Numbered from the stretch's first letter, positions 9,153 to 20,692 are shown. The stretch is 35,007 nt of DNA from Bacteroidota bacterium (GCA_005788145.1 SXYY01000101.1:1-35007), one strand, 5' to 3'. Program-made: numbers and translations. The notes: generated by a model from the sequence alone, not told the origin.

Positions 9153-9879
9153 TTCCCAAATACCTGTCAATCAACCGGTGAACACCATACAACAATGGCA
9201 ATAGGCATATCGCCATTCCAAGTTTGTAAACATAATTGATGGTACCTACCTGCAGCACCCACACCAAATCATACTTTCCACCGAGGTAAAATGCAATCAC
9301 CAGGACAATGTAGCTGTCGATAAACTGACTAACCAAAGTGCTACCTGTGGCGCGAATCCAAATAAAACGGTCCCCGGTTTTCTCCTTCAACTTCGTGAAA
9401 ATTGCGGCATCCACGATCTGGCCGACTAAAAACGCGACCAAAGAGCCCAGAATAATCATCAATCCTTGTCCGAATACAGCATTAAAAGCATCCGACATGT
9501 TATTCAATCCTTGGTTTTGACCGCTGCCCAGCCAAAAATCAGCGCCTTGTAACCACATGGCAAAGCGAACAGCAACAAATGCATAGACGAGCAATCCTGC
9601 GGCAATCCATGACAGTTTTTGCACCCCTTTTTTGCCGTAATATTCATTGATTAAATCGGTTAGAATGAAAACGATAGGCCATAAAATCACACCGGCCGTC
9701 ATGTCGAAATTAAACGTACCTCCCAACAAATGAATGTTGGAGGGACCAATGCCTAGGGTTTTTTCAAGGGAAAATATTTTGGCACCAATGAATTCCGCAA
9801 CGATTGCATTGGTGAGAAAAATCATTCCCAATACCAAAAACAGGTGTTCTTTTTTACGCTGAGAAGTTTGTTCGAGCAT
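9133..9879 (-). CDS. yhhQ: Queuosine precursor transporter, YhhQ/VUT family
   Basis: Translated MLEQTSQRKKEHLFLVLGMIFLTNAIVAEFIGAKIF...; typical VUT family motifs (DLINEYYGKKG, RATGSTLVSQFIDSYIV). Confidence 0.85.
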   Translation of the reverse strand: MLEQTSQRKKEHLFLVLGMIFLTNAIVAEFIGAKIFSLEKTLGIGPSNIHLLGGTFNFDMTAGVILWPIVFILTDLINEYYGKKGVQKLSWIAAGLLVYAFVAVRFAMWLQGADFWLGSGQNQGLNNMSDAFNAVFGQGLMIILGSLVAFLVGQIVDAAIFTKLKEKTGDRFIWIRATGSTLVSQFIDSYIVLVIAFYLGGKYDLVWVLQVGTINYVYKLGMAICLLPLLYGVHRLIDRYLGIKQKLA

Positions 9880-9886
9880 GTTGTTG

Positions 9887-9894
9887 CAAAAGTA
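9887..9894 (-). promoter_or_regulatory. -7 promoter element TACTTTTG(CAAC) for yhhQ
   Basis: Exact TAnnTTTG on minus strand, 7 nt before ATG; TTG 17 nt upstream as possible -33. Confidence 0.6.
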
Positions 9895-9988
9895 ATAGAA
9901 TTCAGTCCTCACAATTAGACAATCAGAGAATTGTAGATATCCGTTCAATCAAATTCGGGTTTTTGGACGGATTTTTGTTTGATAGCGA

Positions 9989-11026
9989 ATGATGTTAAAA
10001 CGTCTTTTATCCATCCTACTACTTAGCGTGCTGATTTCTCAGTCTACTGCGCAATATTCCTTCGAACAACTGATGTCGTTTGGAATGCGATCTGATGAAA
10101 AAGGCGATTATGCCACGGCCATAGTGAGTTTGGATCAAGCCGTAGAAATGAAGCCTCAAGAAGACTTAGCTTGGGTCACCAGGGGGGTAGTTCGGGTTCA
10201 CATGCGCGATTTTGGTTCTGCCGTTGTGGATTTTAACAAAGCGATATTGTTGAATCCCAATCGCACCCAAACCTATTTGTATCGATACATTGCCTACCGC
10301 GAAACAGAAAATTTTCAATTTGCGTACAGCGACATTAATCGCTATTTGGGAGAGGTAACCGAGGACACATTTGCGCACATTCAGCGAATGGATCTATCAC
10401 TCTTGCTTTCTGAATACGAGACCTTCCAAACAGATTTGTATTGGTTGTATTCAAAAATAGGGGATGCTGTGATTTCGGAATATGGCCAACAACATTTACA
10501 ATACTTTGAAAAGAACAAGCAATGTAAAACATATGCCAATGTATTGGGTCCATTGTATCAGAAATATCCCGAAAGTAAATCGGTCCGACAGCAATACATT
10601 GCCACATTATTCCATGCAGAACAATACGCCCCTTGTTTGGATTTGTTGAATTTGGAGTTGGCGGAAAATCCGAACAACGTGAATTTGAGAAAGTACCAAG
10701 GCGATGCGTTGTTTTTTCTGAATCGCATTGAGGAAGCTGCTACTGTGTATACCCTGTTATTGAAGTCCACGCCCAATGATCCAGATTTGTTGGCGGATTA
10801 CGGACATTGTTTGTTGCAGCAAGAAAAGTGGGTTGAAGCCGATGAGTGGCTGAGTAAATCGATCAAAGCGAAGAACAGTTCACCGGCCTATGCGTATTTG
10901 GGCAGAGGTATTGCGCGATACAATCAAGGGAAGTTGGGCTTGGCCTGTGTTGATTGGGAAAGAAGTTACCAACTGGGCGAAAAGGCCGCCAAAAAATGGT
11001 TGGATGCCCATTGCAAAGAGAAATAA
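9989..11026 (+). CDS. Secreted TPR-repeat protein
   Basis: Signal peptide (MLKRLLSILLLSVLISQSTAQ), multiple TPR units (A...DYATAIVSLDQAVEMKPQEDLAWVTRGVV). Confidence 0.75.
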   Translation: MMLKRLLSILLLSVLISQSTAQYSFEQLMSFGMRSDEKGDYATAIVSLDQAVEMKPQEDLAWVTRGVVRVHMRDFGSAVVDFNKAILLNPNRTQTYLYRYIAYRETENFQFAYSDINRYLGEVTEDTFAHIQRMDLSLLLSEYETFQTDLYWLYSKIGDAVISEYGQQHLQYFEKNKQCKTYANVLGPLYQKYPESKSVRQQYIATLFHAEQYAPCLDLLNLELAENPNNVNLRKYQGDALFFLNRIEEAATVYTLLLKSTPNDPDLLADYGHCLLQQEKWVEADEWLSKSIKAKNSSPAYAYLGRGIARYNQGKLGLACVDWERSYQLGEKAAKKWLDAHCKEK

Positions 11027-11034
11027 AGATTGAG

Positions 11035-11970
11035 ATGATGAAAGCGAGAAGGAAGATACATTTGAATGGCCTTGGGCTGACATTGTTGTTGAGTTTGACA
11101 TCGGTAGTTTCTTGTCAATCAGCAACAAAACCAACAAATTCCGCACTGATGGATTCGTTTCATTGTGTGCAAGTGCCCAAAGCGCAGTTGGATTTTTTTA
11201 GGAAACAGCCCCCAATTCAGTTTTGGCAAAAAGTGATCTTGCTTACCAAGGATTCTTGCATCGTGGTGCACAAAGACAGCCGCAACATGATGGATGTGAT
11301 TTCTGCCAAGCGATTGGATTCATTGGTTGATTACTCAATATTAGAAAGTACAGCGCAGTGCTACAGAGATTCATTTGGCTATCAGAGTTGTGAGTTGGTA
11401 AAATTTGTGCGCGGAAAACGCGAGTTTTTTGATTTCAAAAAGGTGGGTCCTCTGGTGGATGACGCAAAGACCATTTTTGATCAATTGGGCGTGAATCCCA
11501 TCTATGCGCAGTTTATTTTACTCATTGAGTCGCCAAATAATCCCAAGGCACGCTCTATCAGTGGCGCGGTTGGACATTATCAGTTGATGCCTTTTGTGGC
11601 CAAAAAATATGGATTGGTGGTGAGTAACAGGCGCGATGATCGACACGATTTCAAACTGAGTAGTATGGCCGCAGCCAAGTTGATGCGCGATTATTGTATT
11701 CCCAATGCACAAAGAATGGCGATATCTGCCGGATTAGAGCCCGATGTGAATGCTTTGTGGTTTCAACTATTGACGATGCATGTCTATAATGCGGGTGCTG
11801 GCAACGTTCGAAAGGCGGTGGCAACTGTTGGTGGGGTAAAGAGCGGGGAGGAGCTTATCATGAAATTATGGAAGACCCAGGCTGGTGCATTTGGCAATTC
11901 ATCTCAAAACTATTCGCAACTAGCGCTGGCCAGTTACATCAACTACCTTGATTGGTTGAAGTCGCAGTAG
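11035..11970 (+). CDS. Lytic transglycosylase (SLT/MltD-like) lipoprotein
   Basis: Lipobox SVVSC; catalytic-type LLIESPNNPKARSISGAVGHYQLMP; HVYNAGAGNVRKA. Confidence 0.8.
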   Translation: MMKARRKIHLNGLGLTLLLSLTSVVSCQSATKPTNSALMDSFHCVQVPKAQLDFFRKQPPIQFWQKVILLTKDSCIVVHKDSRNMMDVISAKRLDSLVDYSILESTAQCYRDSFGYQSCELVKFVRGKREFFDFKKVGPLVDDAKTIFDQLGVNPIYAQFILLIESPNNPKARSISGAVGHYQLMPFVAKKYGLVVSNRRDDRHDFKLSSMAAAKLMRDYCIPNAQRMAISAGLEPDVNALWFQLLTMHVYNAGAGNVRKAVATVGGVKSGEELIMKLWKTQAGAFGNSSQNYSQLALASYINYLDWLKSQ

Positions 11971-11986
11971 TTTAGGGTAACAGCGT

Positions 11987-12020
11987 CCCAAAGGCATTCT
12001 TTGGGTTGTTCATTGTGTTT
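11987..12020 (+). terminator. Possible weak terminator hairpin
   Basis: CCCAAAG-GCATT-CTTTGGG followed by TTGTTCATTGTGTTT; U-tract imperfect. Confidence 0.35.
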
Positions 12021-12182
12021 GTTAGGGTGTACATCCTCGTTTTCTGATGTGGAAATCCCAAATTACCGGAGTTTTTGACAATCGTAATCAACAGTAATTC
12101 AACTTAGTATAGAATTTGTTTAGATTGATTTCAAATTAAAAACTCTGTTAACAATTTATTTTTTCTCGGAGGGTGCGTAATC

Positions 12183-12190
12183 TATATTTG
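12183..12190 (+). promoter_or_regulatory. -7 promoter element TATATTTG(CAAC) of the act operon
   Basis: Exact TAnnTTTG followed by CAAC, 17 nt before ATG 12208, in a 237-bp intergenic region. Confidence 0.6.
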
Positions 12191-12207
12191 CAACGCGAAA
12201 AAAGACA

Positions 12208-13533
12208 ATGTTCCCAAACATGATTTCTAGAAATTTGAAAGTTTGGATCCTTACAGCACTCATGACTGTTTCGGTATCCTCTTACGCTCAAGACAAGCCC
12301 AACGCCGAAAACGGTAAAAAACTTTACGAAGCAAACAACTGCGGTAGCTGTCACGCACTCGACAAGAAGGTAGTGGGTCCCGCTTTGAGGGGCGTTCATA
12401 CTCGTCGCTCTGAAGAGTGGTTGGTGCAATGGGTTCGTAACAACGAAAAGTTCCGTAAGGTGACCAAAGACCCCGATGCGATCGCTTTGTACAATGAATA
12501 CGGTGGTGCAGCGATGAACATTTTTGAGAATTTGACACCTGCAAATGTTTTGGACATTGTTGAGTACATCAAAACTGCACCTGAAGCGAAAAAAGCCGTT
12601 GCCGTTGTTGCTACAGACAGTCAAGCCAAAGACGACAACACTACGCTTTACATATTGTTGTTGCTCGTTGCCATATTTAGTGCCATTCTTTTGGTGTTGG
12701 CACGTGTGAAAAACACCTTGAAGCGTGTAGCTGCAGAAAAAGATCCAGAGGAATTGGCTGCGATGAATGCACCAAAGAAAGGTTTCTTTGAAAAGGTACT
12801 TCCTGGCAAATGGGGCAAGAAAAATCCGGTTGTATTGACATTGTTCGCGGTCGCCATCTTCGGAGGGTATGCCGCTTATCAGGGTTTCCAATTCTCAATC
12901 ACTGAGGTGGGGGTTCAGAAAGGATATGCGCCAAAACAGCCCATCGCATTCTCACACCAATTGCACGCTGGACAGTTGAAGGTGGATTGTAAATACTGCC
13001 ACTCCACAGTGGAAGAAAGCAAGCAAGCATCAATCCCTGCGTTGAACACATGTATGAACTGTCACAAGGGTGTTCAGTTGACCGATAAATACAATGGCGA
13101 GATTTCTCCCGAAATCAAGAAAATTTATGCGGCTTTGGATTACAATCCTGAAGCAAAGCCAGGTGAAGAATACGGACCAAATCCCCGTCCAATCAAGTGG
13201 GTTAGAATCCACAATTTGCCCGACCACGCCTATTTCAATCACGCCCAACACGTGAAAGTTGGTAAGCAAAATTGTCAAACTTGTCACGGCGCCATCGAAA
13301 AGATGGAAGTTGTACAGCAGCACAGTTCTTTGCAGATGGGATGGTGTATCGATTGTCATAGAAACGCGCAAGTGGATGTTGCAAGTAACAACTATTACAA
13401 AGCGTTGCACGAAAAAGCGGCCAAGGATATTGCCACCAACAAAAGCAAAAGCAAATATTTTGCTGCGGATGGCAAAGTTAAGTTGACGCCTGCCATGAAC
13501 GGCGGTCTAGAATGTTCCAAGTGTCACTATTAA
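12208..13533 (+). CDS. actA: Alternative complex III subunit ActA, multiheme cytochrome c with N-terminal monoheme domain
   Basis: Six CXXCH motifs: CGSCH, CKYCH, CMNCH, CQTCH, CIDCH, CSKCH; signal peptide; two TM segments between first and second heme; followed by actB-F. Confidence 0.9.
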   Translation: MFPNMISRNLKVWILTALMTVSVSSYAQDKPNAENGKKLYEANNCGSCHALDKKVVGPALRGVHTRRSEEWLVQWVRNNEKFRKVTKDPDAIALYNEYGGAAMNIFENLTPANVLDIVEYIKTAPEAKKAVAVVATDSQAKDDNTTLYILLLLVAIFSAILLVLARVKNTLKRVAAEKDPEELAAMNAPKKGFFEKVLPGKWGKKNPVVLTLFAVAIFGGYAAYQGFQFSITEVGVQKGYAPKQPIAFSHQLHAGQLKVDCKYCHSTVEESKQASIPALNTCMNCHKGVQLTDKYNGEISPEIKKIYAALDYNPEAKPGEEYGPNPRPIKWVRIHNLPDHAYFNHAQHVKVGKQNCQTCHGAIEKMEVVQQHSSLQMGWCIDCHRNAQVDVASNNYYKALHEKAAKDIATNKSKSKYFAADGKVKLTPAMNGGLECSKCHY

Positions 13534-13557
13534 TTTCAATTTTTAAGAAGCATCATT

Positions 13558-16500
13558 ATGTCAAATAATATCAAATATTGGAAGGGCGAAGATGAGTTGA
13601 ACAGGAATCCTCAGTTCCTTACAGCTCAGAAAAACGAGTTTCACGATGATCTCCCTTTGGATGAAGTTTTCAACGAAGACGCCATTGAATTGCAAGCCAA
13701 CCGAAGAGACTTCCTGAAGTATTTCGGTTTCAGCGTAACCGCTGTTGCCTTGGCAGCTTGTCAAAAAACCAAAATTCGCCACGCAGTTCCTTACTTGGTG
13801 AAACCTGAGGATGTAACCCCAGGTATTGCCAACTACTACCGTTCAACTTGTGGTGCTTGTTCTGCCGCTTGTGGTATTGAAGTTAAGGTTCGCGAAGGAC
13901 GTCCAATCAAAGTCGATGGCTCTGTGGACTCTCCAATTTCACAAGGAGGTACTTGCGCAGTAGGTCAGGCATCAATCCTTTCGCTTTATGACAACGAACG
14001 TTTGGCAAACCCACTGTCGAATGGTGCAGAACAAACAGATTGGGTTGCAATTGACGCAGAAATTACCAATTCATTGAAGAAGATCGCGGCGGCCAATGGC
14101 AAAGTGGTGATATTGTCTGGTTCAACCCATTCACCTTCTACATTGAAGGCGATTGAATCATTCAAGACTTCTTTTCCAACCACCGAACATGTCATTTACG
14201 ATGCAGTTTCATACAGCGGCATTTTGGATGCCAATGAATCAGATTTCGGCAAGCGTGCATTACCCACATACAAATTTGGGTCAGCCAAGGTGATTGTGAG
14301 CTTCGGGGCGGATTTCTTGGGCACTTGGATTTCACCCGTAGAATTCTCCAAAGGATATGCCATCAACCGTCAACCTGCGGTTGCCGGTGGCATGTCAAAG
14401 CACATTCAATTCGAAAGTGCTATGAGCATGACAGGAACCAATGCGGATTTCCGTTTCCCAATGCGTGCTTCTCAAGAGGTATTGTATGTGGCAACACTGT
14501 ATAATTACATTGCCATCGCCATGGGAGCAAAACAAATTCCTGTGCCACAGCAAGGTGAATTGGCGGGTAATTCAATCAAGAAAACTGCCGAAGCATTGGT
14601 TAAAGCCAAAGGGACCTCATTGGTGATCTCTGCGAGCAATGAAGTAGAAGTTCAAAAAATTGTCAATGGCATCAACATGTTGTTGGGTAACTATGGTTCA
14701 ACCATCGACATGGTAAACCACAGCAACCAATACCAAGGATCCGACAAAAAAACCGCTGAAGTGTTGGCTGGTTTGAAATCAGGCGCCATTGCAGGTGTGA
14801 TTTTCTACAACACCAACCCGGTATACAACCACAATAGCAAAGAATGGACAGAAGCCATCAAAAAAGCTTCTTTGTCAGTGTCTTTTGCATCAAGCAAAGA
14901 TGAAACTGCTGCTTTGTGTCAGTACGTATGTCCCGACAACCACTATTTGGAAAGTTGGAACGATGCTGAACCAAGAAAAGGTACCTACCACTTTACACAG
15001 CCCACGATCTCCAATGTATTCAATACACGTCAAGCACAAGTTAGCTTGTTGACTTGGGCCAATGCATTGGTAGCCCCTGCAAAAGATCCTTTTGCTTCCA
15101 AAGGAATTTTCTCTCAAAAACTACAAGCTTCTCCATACTACAACTTCATCCGCGCAAACTGGGCCGCAACCTTGGGTTCTGATGATGCCTTCAATGGTGT
15201 CTTGGAAAAAGGTCTTTATGCAGTTGCAGCCGACGAAGGGGTTGCTTCTTACACCGGCAATGTTGAAGCCTTGGCTTCATATGTTTCTGCCAATGCAAAA
15301 GCAAGCGGTGTTGACATGGTACTTTACCAAGGTATAGGTGTTAGGGATGGTGCATATGCCAACAACCCATGGTTGCAAGAAATGCCTGATCCCGTGAGCA
15401 AAGTTTGTTGGGATAACTATGTTGCCATTCCAAAAGCAATGGCCGTTAAGTTGGATATCGCAGAGGGCGATACAGTGAATGTGAAAGTAGGGGATGTTTC
15501 CTATACCAATGTTCCTGCATTGATCCAGCCAGGCCAAGCCAATGAAACTGTTGCCATGGCGCTCGGTTATGGCAGAACACATGCTGGCAAGGTTGCTGGT
15601 AGTGTGGAAAAAGGGTTCGATACCATCGGTGTGAATGGATATGCTTTTGTGAACAACACGGGTAACCGTAGTTTCGTTGCGAAAAATGTTGAAATTACCA
15701 AAGGTGACGACAACTACAGTTTGGCGCAAACCCAAACGCACCACAGTATTGAAGGCCGTGATATTGTAAGAGAATCTACCTACGCTGCTTGGCAAAAGAG
15801 CCCCAATGCGGGTAATGACAAGCCTGCAACCCATATTTACACAATTTGGGAAAAGCCCGAATATCGCAAAGACGGTTCACCAAACCATTTGTGGGCGATG
15901 GCGATCGACTTGAACGCATGTACCGGTTGTGGTAGCTGTATCGTGAGCTGTTCTATTGAAAACAACGTGCCTGTTGTAGGTCGCGACGAAATTCGTTTGC
16001 GTCGTGAAATGCACTGGATTCGTATCGATCGTTACTATTCTTTCAATTCAACCGAAGGCGTGTTGACCAAGGATACAGAAATTGAAGCGGCCGATGGAAA
16101 AGGCAACTTCGATCACTGGCAGAATGTGAACGTTTTGCACCAACCAATGATGTGTCAGCATTGCTCTAATGCACCTTGCGAAACGGTTTGTCCGGTATTG
16201 GCAACCACCCACAGCACGGAAGGTTTGAACCAAATGACATACAACCGTTGTATCGGTACCAAGTATTGCGGTAACAACTGTCCATACAAAGTACGTCGCT
16301 TCAATTGGTTCCGCTTCAATGATAACGACAAGTTTGATTTCCACTTCAACAACCCACTGGGTAAAATGGTGATCAACCCAGATGTTACCGTTCGTACACG
16401 TGGTGTGATGGAAAAATGTTCTTTCTGCGTACAGCGTATTCAGGAAGGCAAGTTGAAAGCCAAGCGCGAGGGTAAATCACCCAATGAAGTGCAGGTTTTG

Positions 16501-16677
16501 ACTGCTTGTCAAAGGGCTTGTCCTAGCAACGCAATTGTATTCGGTGATTTGCACAATCCTGAAAGCGAAGTGAGCAAATTGCACAAGAATGAGCGTGGTT
16601 TCACTGTGCTTGAGGAAATTAACGTACAATCATCTGTGAAGTACATGACCAAAATTCGTAATAACGATTCAATTTAA
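13558..16677 (+). CDS. actB: Alternative complex III subunit ActB, molybdopterin-oxidoreductase-like/Fe-S protein
   Basis: Tat-like motif [20 protein letters not shown]; MoCo-like N-terminal half; C-terminal ferredoxin-type clusters ([45 protein letters not shown]). Confidence 0.92.
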   Translation: MSNNIKYWKGEDELNRNPQFLTAQKNEFHDDLPLDEVFNEDAIELQANRRDFLKYFGFSVTAVALAACQKTKIRHAVPYLVKPEDVTPGIANYYRSTCGACSAACGIEVKVREGRPIKVDGSVDSPISQGGTCAVGQASILSLYDNERLANPLSNGAEQTDWVAIDAEITNSLKKIAAANGKVVILSGSTHSPSTLKAIESFKTSFPTTEHVIYDAVSYSGILDANESDFGKRALPTYKFGSAKVIVSFGADFLGTWISPVEFSKGYAINRQPAVAGGMSKHIQFESAMSMTGTNADFRFPMRASQEVLYVATLYNYIAIAMGAKQIPVPQQGELAGNSIKKTAEALVKAKGTSLVISASNEVEVQKIVNGINMLLGNYGSTIDMVNHSNQYQGSDKKTAEVLAGLKSGAIAGVIFYNTNPVYNHNSKEWTEAIKKASLSVSFASSKDETAALCQYVCPDNHYLESWNDAEPRKGTYHFTQPTISNVFNTRQAQVSLLTWANALVAPAKDPFASKGIFSQKLQASPYYNFIRANWAATLGSDDAFNGVLEKGLYAVAADEGVASYTGNVEALASYVSANAKASGVDMVLYQGIGVRDGAYANNPWLQEMPDPVSKVCWDNYVAIPKAMAVKLDIAEGDTVNVKVGDVSYTNVPALIQPGQANETVAMALGYGRTHAGKVAGSVEKGFDTIGVNGYAFVNNTGNRSFVAKNVEITKGDDNYSLAQTQTHHSIEGRDIVRESTYAAWQKSPNAGNDKPATHIYTIWEKPEYRKDGSPNHLWAMAIDLNACTGCGSCIVSCSIENNVPVVGRDEIRLRREMHWIRIDRYYSFNSTEGVLTKDTEIEAADGKGNFDHWQNVNVLHQPMMCQHCSNAPCETVCPVLATTHSTEGLNQMTYNRCIGTKYCGNNCPYKVRRFNWFRFNDNDKFDFHFNNPLGKMVINPDVTVRTRGVMEKCSFCVQRIQEGKLKAKREGKSPNEVQVLTACQRACPSNAIVFGDLHNPESEVSKLHKNERGFTVLEEINVQSSVKYMTKIRNNDSI

Positions 16678-16697
16678 TTCACCCAAAAAATATTCGA

Positions 16698-18047
16698 ATG
16701 ATACACGATTCAATCATTAGAGACAGGCTTGTAACTGGCGATAAGACGGCTTCTGACGTTACGCGAGACATTGCAAGACCTATTTTGAACAATCCCTCGA
16801 CCGCGTGGAAAGTGGGTTTCACTTTGTCCTTGATTTTCTTGGGAATTTTTGGGGTGAGTTTGTTGTACACTTTGTTCACCGGTATTGGTGTGTGGAATAT
16901 CAACAAATCAGTAATGTGGGGTTGGGATATCACCAATTTCGTATTCTGGGTTGGTATTGGTCACGCGGGTACGTTGATTTCAGCCGTATTGTTGCTGTTC
17001 CGTCAAAAATGGCGGATGAGTATCAATCGTTCAGCAGAAGCGATGACCATCTTCGCGGTTATTTGTGCGGCGATGTTCCCTGTATTCCACATGGGTCGAG
17101 TTTGGGTTGGTTACTGGGCATTGCCTTTGCCAAACGGATTTGGTTCATTGTGGGTTAACTTTAACTCTCCTTTGTTGTGGGACGTATTTGCGATTTCCAC
17201 ATACTTCAGCGTATCGTTGTTGTTTTGGTATATTGGTTTGATTCCTGATATCGCAACCATCCGCGATAAAGTAAAATCCAAATTGGGTAAGACCATGTAC
17301 GGTTTCTTATCAATGGGTTGGACAGGATCTACCCGAACTTGGGCGCGTTACGAATTGATTTCATTGATTTTGGCCGGTTTGAGTACGCCTTTGGTATTGT
17401 CAGTACACACCATTGTATCAACTGACTTTGCAACATCTGTGGTCCCTGGTTGGCACACCACAATCTTCCCTCCATATTTCGTTGCCGGTGCGATTTTTTC
17501 GGGTTTTGGTATGGTGGCTACATTGTTGGTGGTAGCGCGCAAGGTGATGAACTACGAAAACTATATCACAATCGGACACTTGGATGCTATGACCAAAATC
17601 ATCATGGTGACAGGTACCATTGTAGGTATTGCTTACTTGACAGAATTTTTCATCGCTTGGTACTCGGGAAACATCTATGAGCAATATGCATTCACCAACC
17701 GTATGTTCGGTCCTTACTGGTGGGCATATTGGAGTATGATGACGTGTAACTTGATTGCCCCACAGGTTTTCTGGTTCCGTTGGGCTCGTACTACACCTTG
17801 GTTCATATTCATCATGAGTATTGTCGTAAACGTGGGTATGTGGTTTGAGCGTTTTGTAATCATCGTGACGTCATTGCACAGGGATTACTTGCCATCAAGC
17901 TGGGTTATGTACTCAGGATCATTGACGGAAATAGGCTTGTTCCTTGGAACCTTTGGTATCTTCTTTACTTGCTTCTTCTTGTTTGCCAAATTCTTGCCTG
18001 TAATCAACATGGCAGAAGTTAAATCAATCCTTCGCAACCGCGAATAA
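16698..18047 (+). CDS. actC: Alternative complex III subunit ActC, NrfD-like quinol-interacting membrane protein
   Basis: Polytopic NrfD-family protein directly downstream of actB. Confidence 0.9.
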   Translation: MIHDSIIRDRLVTGDKTASDVTRDIARPILNNPSTAWKVGFTLSLIFLGIFGVSLLYTLFTGIGVWNINKSVMWGWDITNFVFWVGIGHAGTLISAVLLLFRQKWRMSINRSAEAMTIFAVICAAMFPVFHMGRVWVGYWALPLPNGFGSLWVNFNSPLLWDVFAISTYFSVSLLFWYIGLIPDIATIRDKVKSKLGKTMYGFLSMGWTGSTRTWARYELISLILAGLSTPLVLSVHTIVSTDFATSVVPGWHTTIFPPYFVAGAIFSGFGMVATLLVVARKVMNYENYITIGHLDAMTKIIMVTGTIVGIAYLTEFFIAWYSGNIYEQYAFTNRMFGPYWWAYWSMMTCNLIAPQVFWFRWARTTPWFIFIMSIVVNVGMWFERFVIIVTSLHRDYLPSSWVMYSGSLTEIGLFLGTFGIFFTCFFLFAKFLPVINMAEVKSILRNRE

Positions 18048-18071
18048 TAACAACCTTTAAAGATTACCATA

Positions 18072-18638
18072 ATGGGAATTTTAGATAAAAAACTTAGCCT
18101 ACGCGACCGCAACAAGATGTTGATCGGTGTATGGGAGGACGAAGATCAGTTGATGGCCGGTGCATCAGAGATTGCGCACGCTGGCGTTCACATTCATGAT
18201 ATTTACACTCCTTATCCAGTTCACGGATTGGATCGTATCATCGGAGCACGTCGAAGCAAATTGGCCCGTATCGCATTTTTCTGTGCAGTTACTGGTTTAA
18301 CCTTGATGACTACCATGATTTGGTACATGTATGTACACGATTGGCCAATGAACATTGGTAATAAACCTGTGCGTTTCACACCCAGCTGGGCTCCAGTAAT
18401 GTTTGAAGGTACTGTGTTGTGTACAGCATTTGGTATGTCGTTCTTCTTCTTCTGGAGAAACCGTTTGGTTCACGGCATCAAAAATGAATTGTTGGATATC
18501 CGTCAAACCGATGACCGCATGGTTATGGCCATCGAAACAAAAGACGGAATGGATGAAAAAGCAGTCCTCAACATGATGAAAAATCATGGTGCAGTTGAAT
18601 TGCGTGAGTTTCACAACGGTGTTCAAATCGTTCTCTAA
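18072..18638 (+). CDS. actD: Alternative complex III subunit ActD (DUF3341)
   Basis: Sequence character (VWEDEDQLMAGASEIAHAGVHIHDIYTPYPVHGLDRIIG) and position. Confidence 0.9.
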   Translation: MGILDKKLSLRDRNKMLIGVWEDEDQLMAGASEIAHAGVHIHDIYTPYPVHGLDRIIGARRSKLARIAFFCAVTGLTLMTTMIWYMYVHDWPMNIGNKPVRFTPSWAPVMFEGTVLCTAFGMSFFFFWRNRLVHGIKNELLDIRQTDDRMVMAIETKDGMDEKAVLNMMKNHGAVELREFHNGVQIVL

Positions 18639-18651
18639 TAGCTGAATTACA

Positions 18652-19275
18652 ATGAACAACAAACTTTATATCTTGTTCGGTTCGATTGCTGCTACTGCTT
18701 TGATGAGCGGTTGTGTGAGTCGTGGAAATAACCCAGGTTGGGAATATGCACCAGACATGTATTACTCAAAAGGGTATGAGGCCTACAACCAGGGCGACAG
18801 CAATAAGGTGAATCCTTATGGCATGAACATGCGCGAACCTGTTGCTGGAACGGTTGCCTATGGCAAATTGGATTACAAATACAACCTAGAAAATTCTGGT
18901 GAAGGTTACGAAGCCTCTGCAGCTTTGTTGTCACCCGCCGATGCTACTTTGGAAGATGGCCGTGGAAAATATCTTTACGATATTTACTGCACACCTTGTC
19001 ATGGTGCGAATGGTGGAAACGATGGTGAGGTATTCAAAAAAGTTTCTACCCTGAAACCTGCTTGGAAAGCGTACACCGACGACTACATCAAAACTTTGCC
19101 AGAAGGTAAAATCTATCACACATTGACCTACGGAAAAAACAACATGGGTAGTCATGCCTCTGTATTGAGTCCCAAGGATCGTTGGAAAGTGATTAAATAT
19201 GTTAAATTATTGAGCAATCAGTCTGTAGCTGCCGCTGAGCCTACAACCACTGATTCTACAGCCACCACTAAATAA
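18652..19275 (+). CDS. actE: Alternative complex III subunit ActE, monoheme cytochrome c lipoprotein
   Basis: Lipobox LMSGC; one CXXCH (CTPCHGANGG); position. Confidence 0.9.
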   Translation: MNNKLYILFGSIAATALMSGCVSRGNNPGWEYAPDMYYSKGYEAYNQGDSNKVNPYGMNMREPVAGTVAYGKLDYKYNLENSGEGYEASAALLSPADATLEDGRGKYLYDIYCTPCHGANGGNDGEVFKKVSTLKPAWKAYTDDYIKTLPEGKIYHTLTYGKNNMGSHASVLSPKDRWKVIKYVKLLSNQSVAAAEPTTTDSTATTK

Positions 19276-19285
19276 GTAAATTACA

Positions 19286-20671
19286 ATGGGACACGGACAT
19301 CATATTGAAGTTAAACAGGAGCAGTTTGTATTCTCTCCGAAGGCAAAGCGTTTCTCCATGATCTTGATGGTCTTGGGGTTGATTTTTGCAGGTCTTGGAA
19401 TTGCGAATTTGGGTGGTCACGAAGAATCACATATAGCAAAAACAGAAGTGACTGCACACGAAGGTACTAACCATGGTGAAGACCACGCTGCTGTTGCTCA
19501 TGAGGAGCATGCCAACGTTGACACTGAGGCCTTCGGTCCTCGTATGGAATTTCATCCATTGGATAAGCCTGCCAATACCCGAATTTGGGCTAACTTGATG
19601 ATTGCAGGATACTTCTTCCTGATGATATCATTGGTTGCTTTGATGTGGTACGCCATTCAATACATTGCCAATGCAGGTTGGTCTGTGGGTATCAAGCGTA
19701 TACCAGAGGCCATCATGACATTCATCCCTGTACCTTTTGTGGTATTATTGATTGCTTTGTTCATGGGTAAGAACGACATCTATCACTGGGCACACTACGA
19801 ACATTTGGGTTTGAAACCCAGCGATGCCGGCTACGATCCTATTTTGGTAGGTAAGTCAGGTTTCTTGAATTCAACCATGTTGTTTGTTTTCCCAAGTGTA
19901 TTGGTTGTGATTTGGTACGTATTGATGCGCAAATTGCGTTCATTGTCGGCTGCTGAAGACAACGCCACCAAAGGAGATGTATCATTCTTTAGAAAATCTG
20001 TTCAATTCAGCGCAGCTTTCGCCGTTATCTTTGGTTTCACCATTTCGGTTATTGCTTGGTTGTTGATTATGTCTGTGGATGCACACTGGTATTCAACCAT
20101 CTTTGGTTTCTATAACTTTGTTACACACTGGGTTACCATGATCACCATTATGGCTTTCTTCGTGGCATACATTAAGAAAGAAGGATACTTGGGATTTGTC
20201 ACCAATGAGCATATGCACGATTTGGGTAAATTCATGTTTGCCTTCACTGTATTTTGGGCTTATTTGTGGTTGTCTCAGTATTTATTGATTTGGTATGCGC
20301 AAATCCCCGAAGAAATGTCTTACTACCAAATTCGTTTCGAAAACTACAAATTCAACTTCTTGTTGAACTTCGCGATGTGTTTCTGCATTCCGTTCCTGGG
20401 TTTGTTGATGCGTTCAGCCAAGAGAAACCGCTATGTATTGGCAATCATTGGATCAATCATGATTTTGGGTCACTACCATGATGTATGGTTGATGGTGTTC
20501 CCTGGTGTATTCGGTTCAGGTATGCAGTTTGGCTTCTTGGAATTGGGAACCTTCTTGTTGTTTGCCGGTGTATTTACTTTTTGGGTATTCACCGCTTTGA
20601 CGAAGAGAGGTCTGGTCGCTGTCAATCATCCTTACTTGGATGAGTCGGCCCACCACGATGTTGGCGTTTAA
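19286..20671 (+). CDS. actF: Alternative complex III subunit ActF, polytopic membrane protein
   Basis: Polytopic membrane protein, final gene of act cluster, His-rich N-terminal segment. Confidence 0.88.
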   Translation: MGHGHHIEVKQEQFVFSPKAKRFSMILMVLGLIFAGLGIANLGGHEESHIAKTEVTAHEGTNHGEDHAAVAHEEHANVDTEAFGPRMEFHPLDKPANTRIWANLMIAGYFFLMISLVALMWYAIQYIANAGWSVGIKRIPEAIMTFIPVPFVVLLIALFMGKNDIYHWAHYEHLGLKPSDAGYDPILVGKSGFLNSTMLFVFPSVLVVIWYVLMRKLRSLSAAEDNATKGDVSFFRKSVQFSAAFAVIFGFTISVIAWLLIMSVDAHWYSTIFGFYNFVTHWVTMITIMAFFVAYIKKEGYLGFVTNEHMHDLGKFMFAFTVFWAYLWLSQYLLIWYAQIPEEMSYYQIRFENYKFNFLLNFAMCFCIPFLGLLMRSAKRNRYVLAIIGSIMILGHYHDVWLMVFPGVFGSGMQFGFLELGTFLLFAGVFTFWVFTALTKRGLVAVNHPYLDESAHHDVGV

Positions 20672-20692
20672 TAATAAACAAATTCATACGAC

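Noticed and set aside
12148-12891. 247-aa minus-strand ORF antisense to actA
   Set aside because: Low-complexity, Cys/Phe-rich translation lying opposite a well-supported multiheme cytochrome gene; typical spurious antisense ORF.
15277-15834. 185-aa minus-strand ORF antisense to actB
   Set aside because: No recognisable domain; complete overlap with ActB coding sequence.
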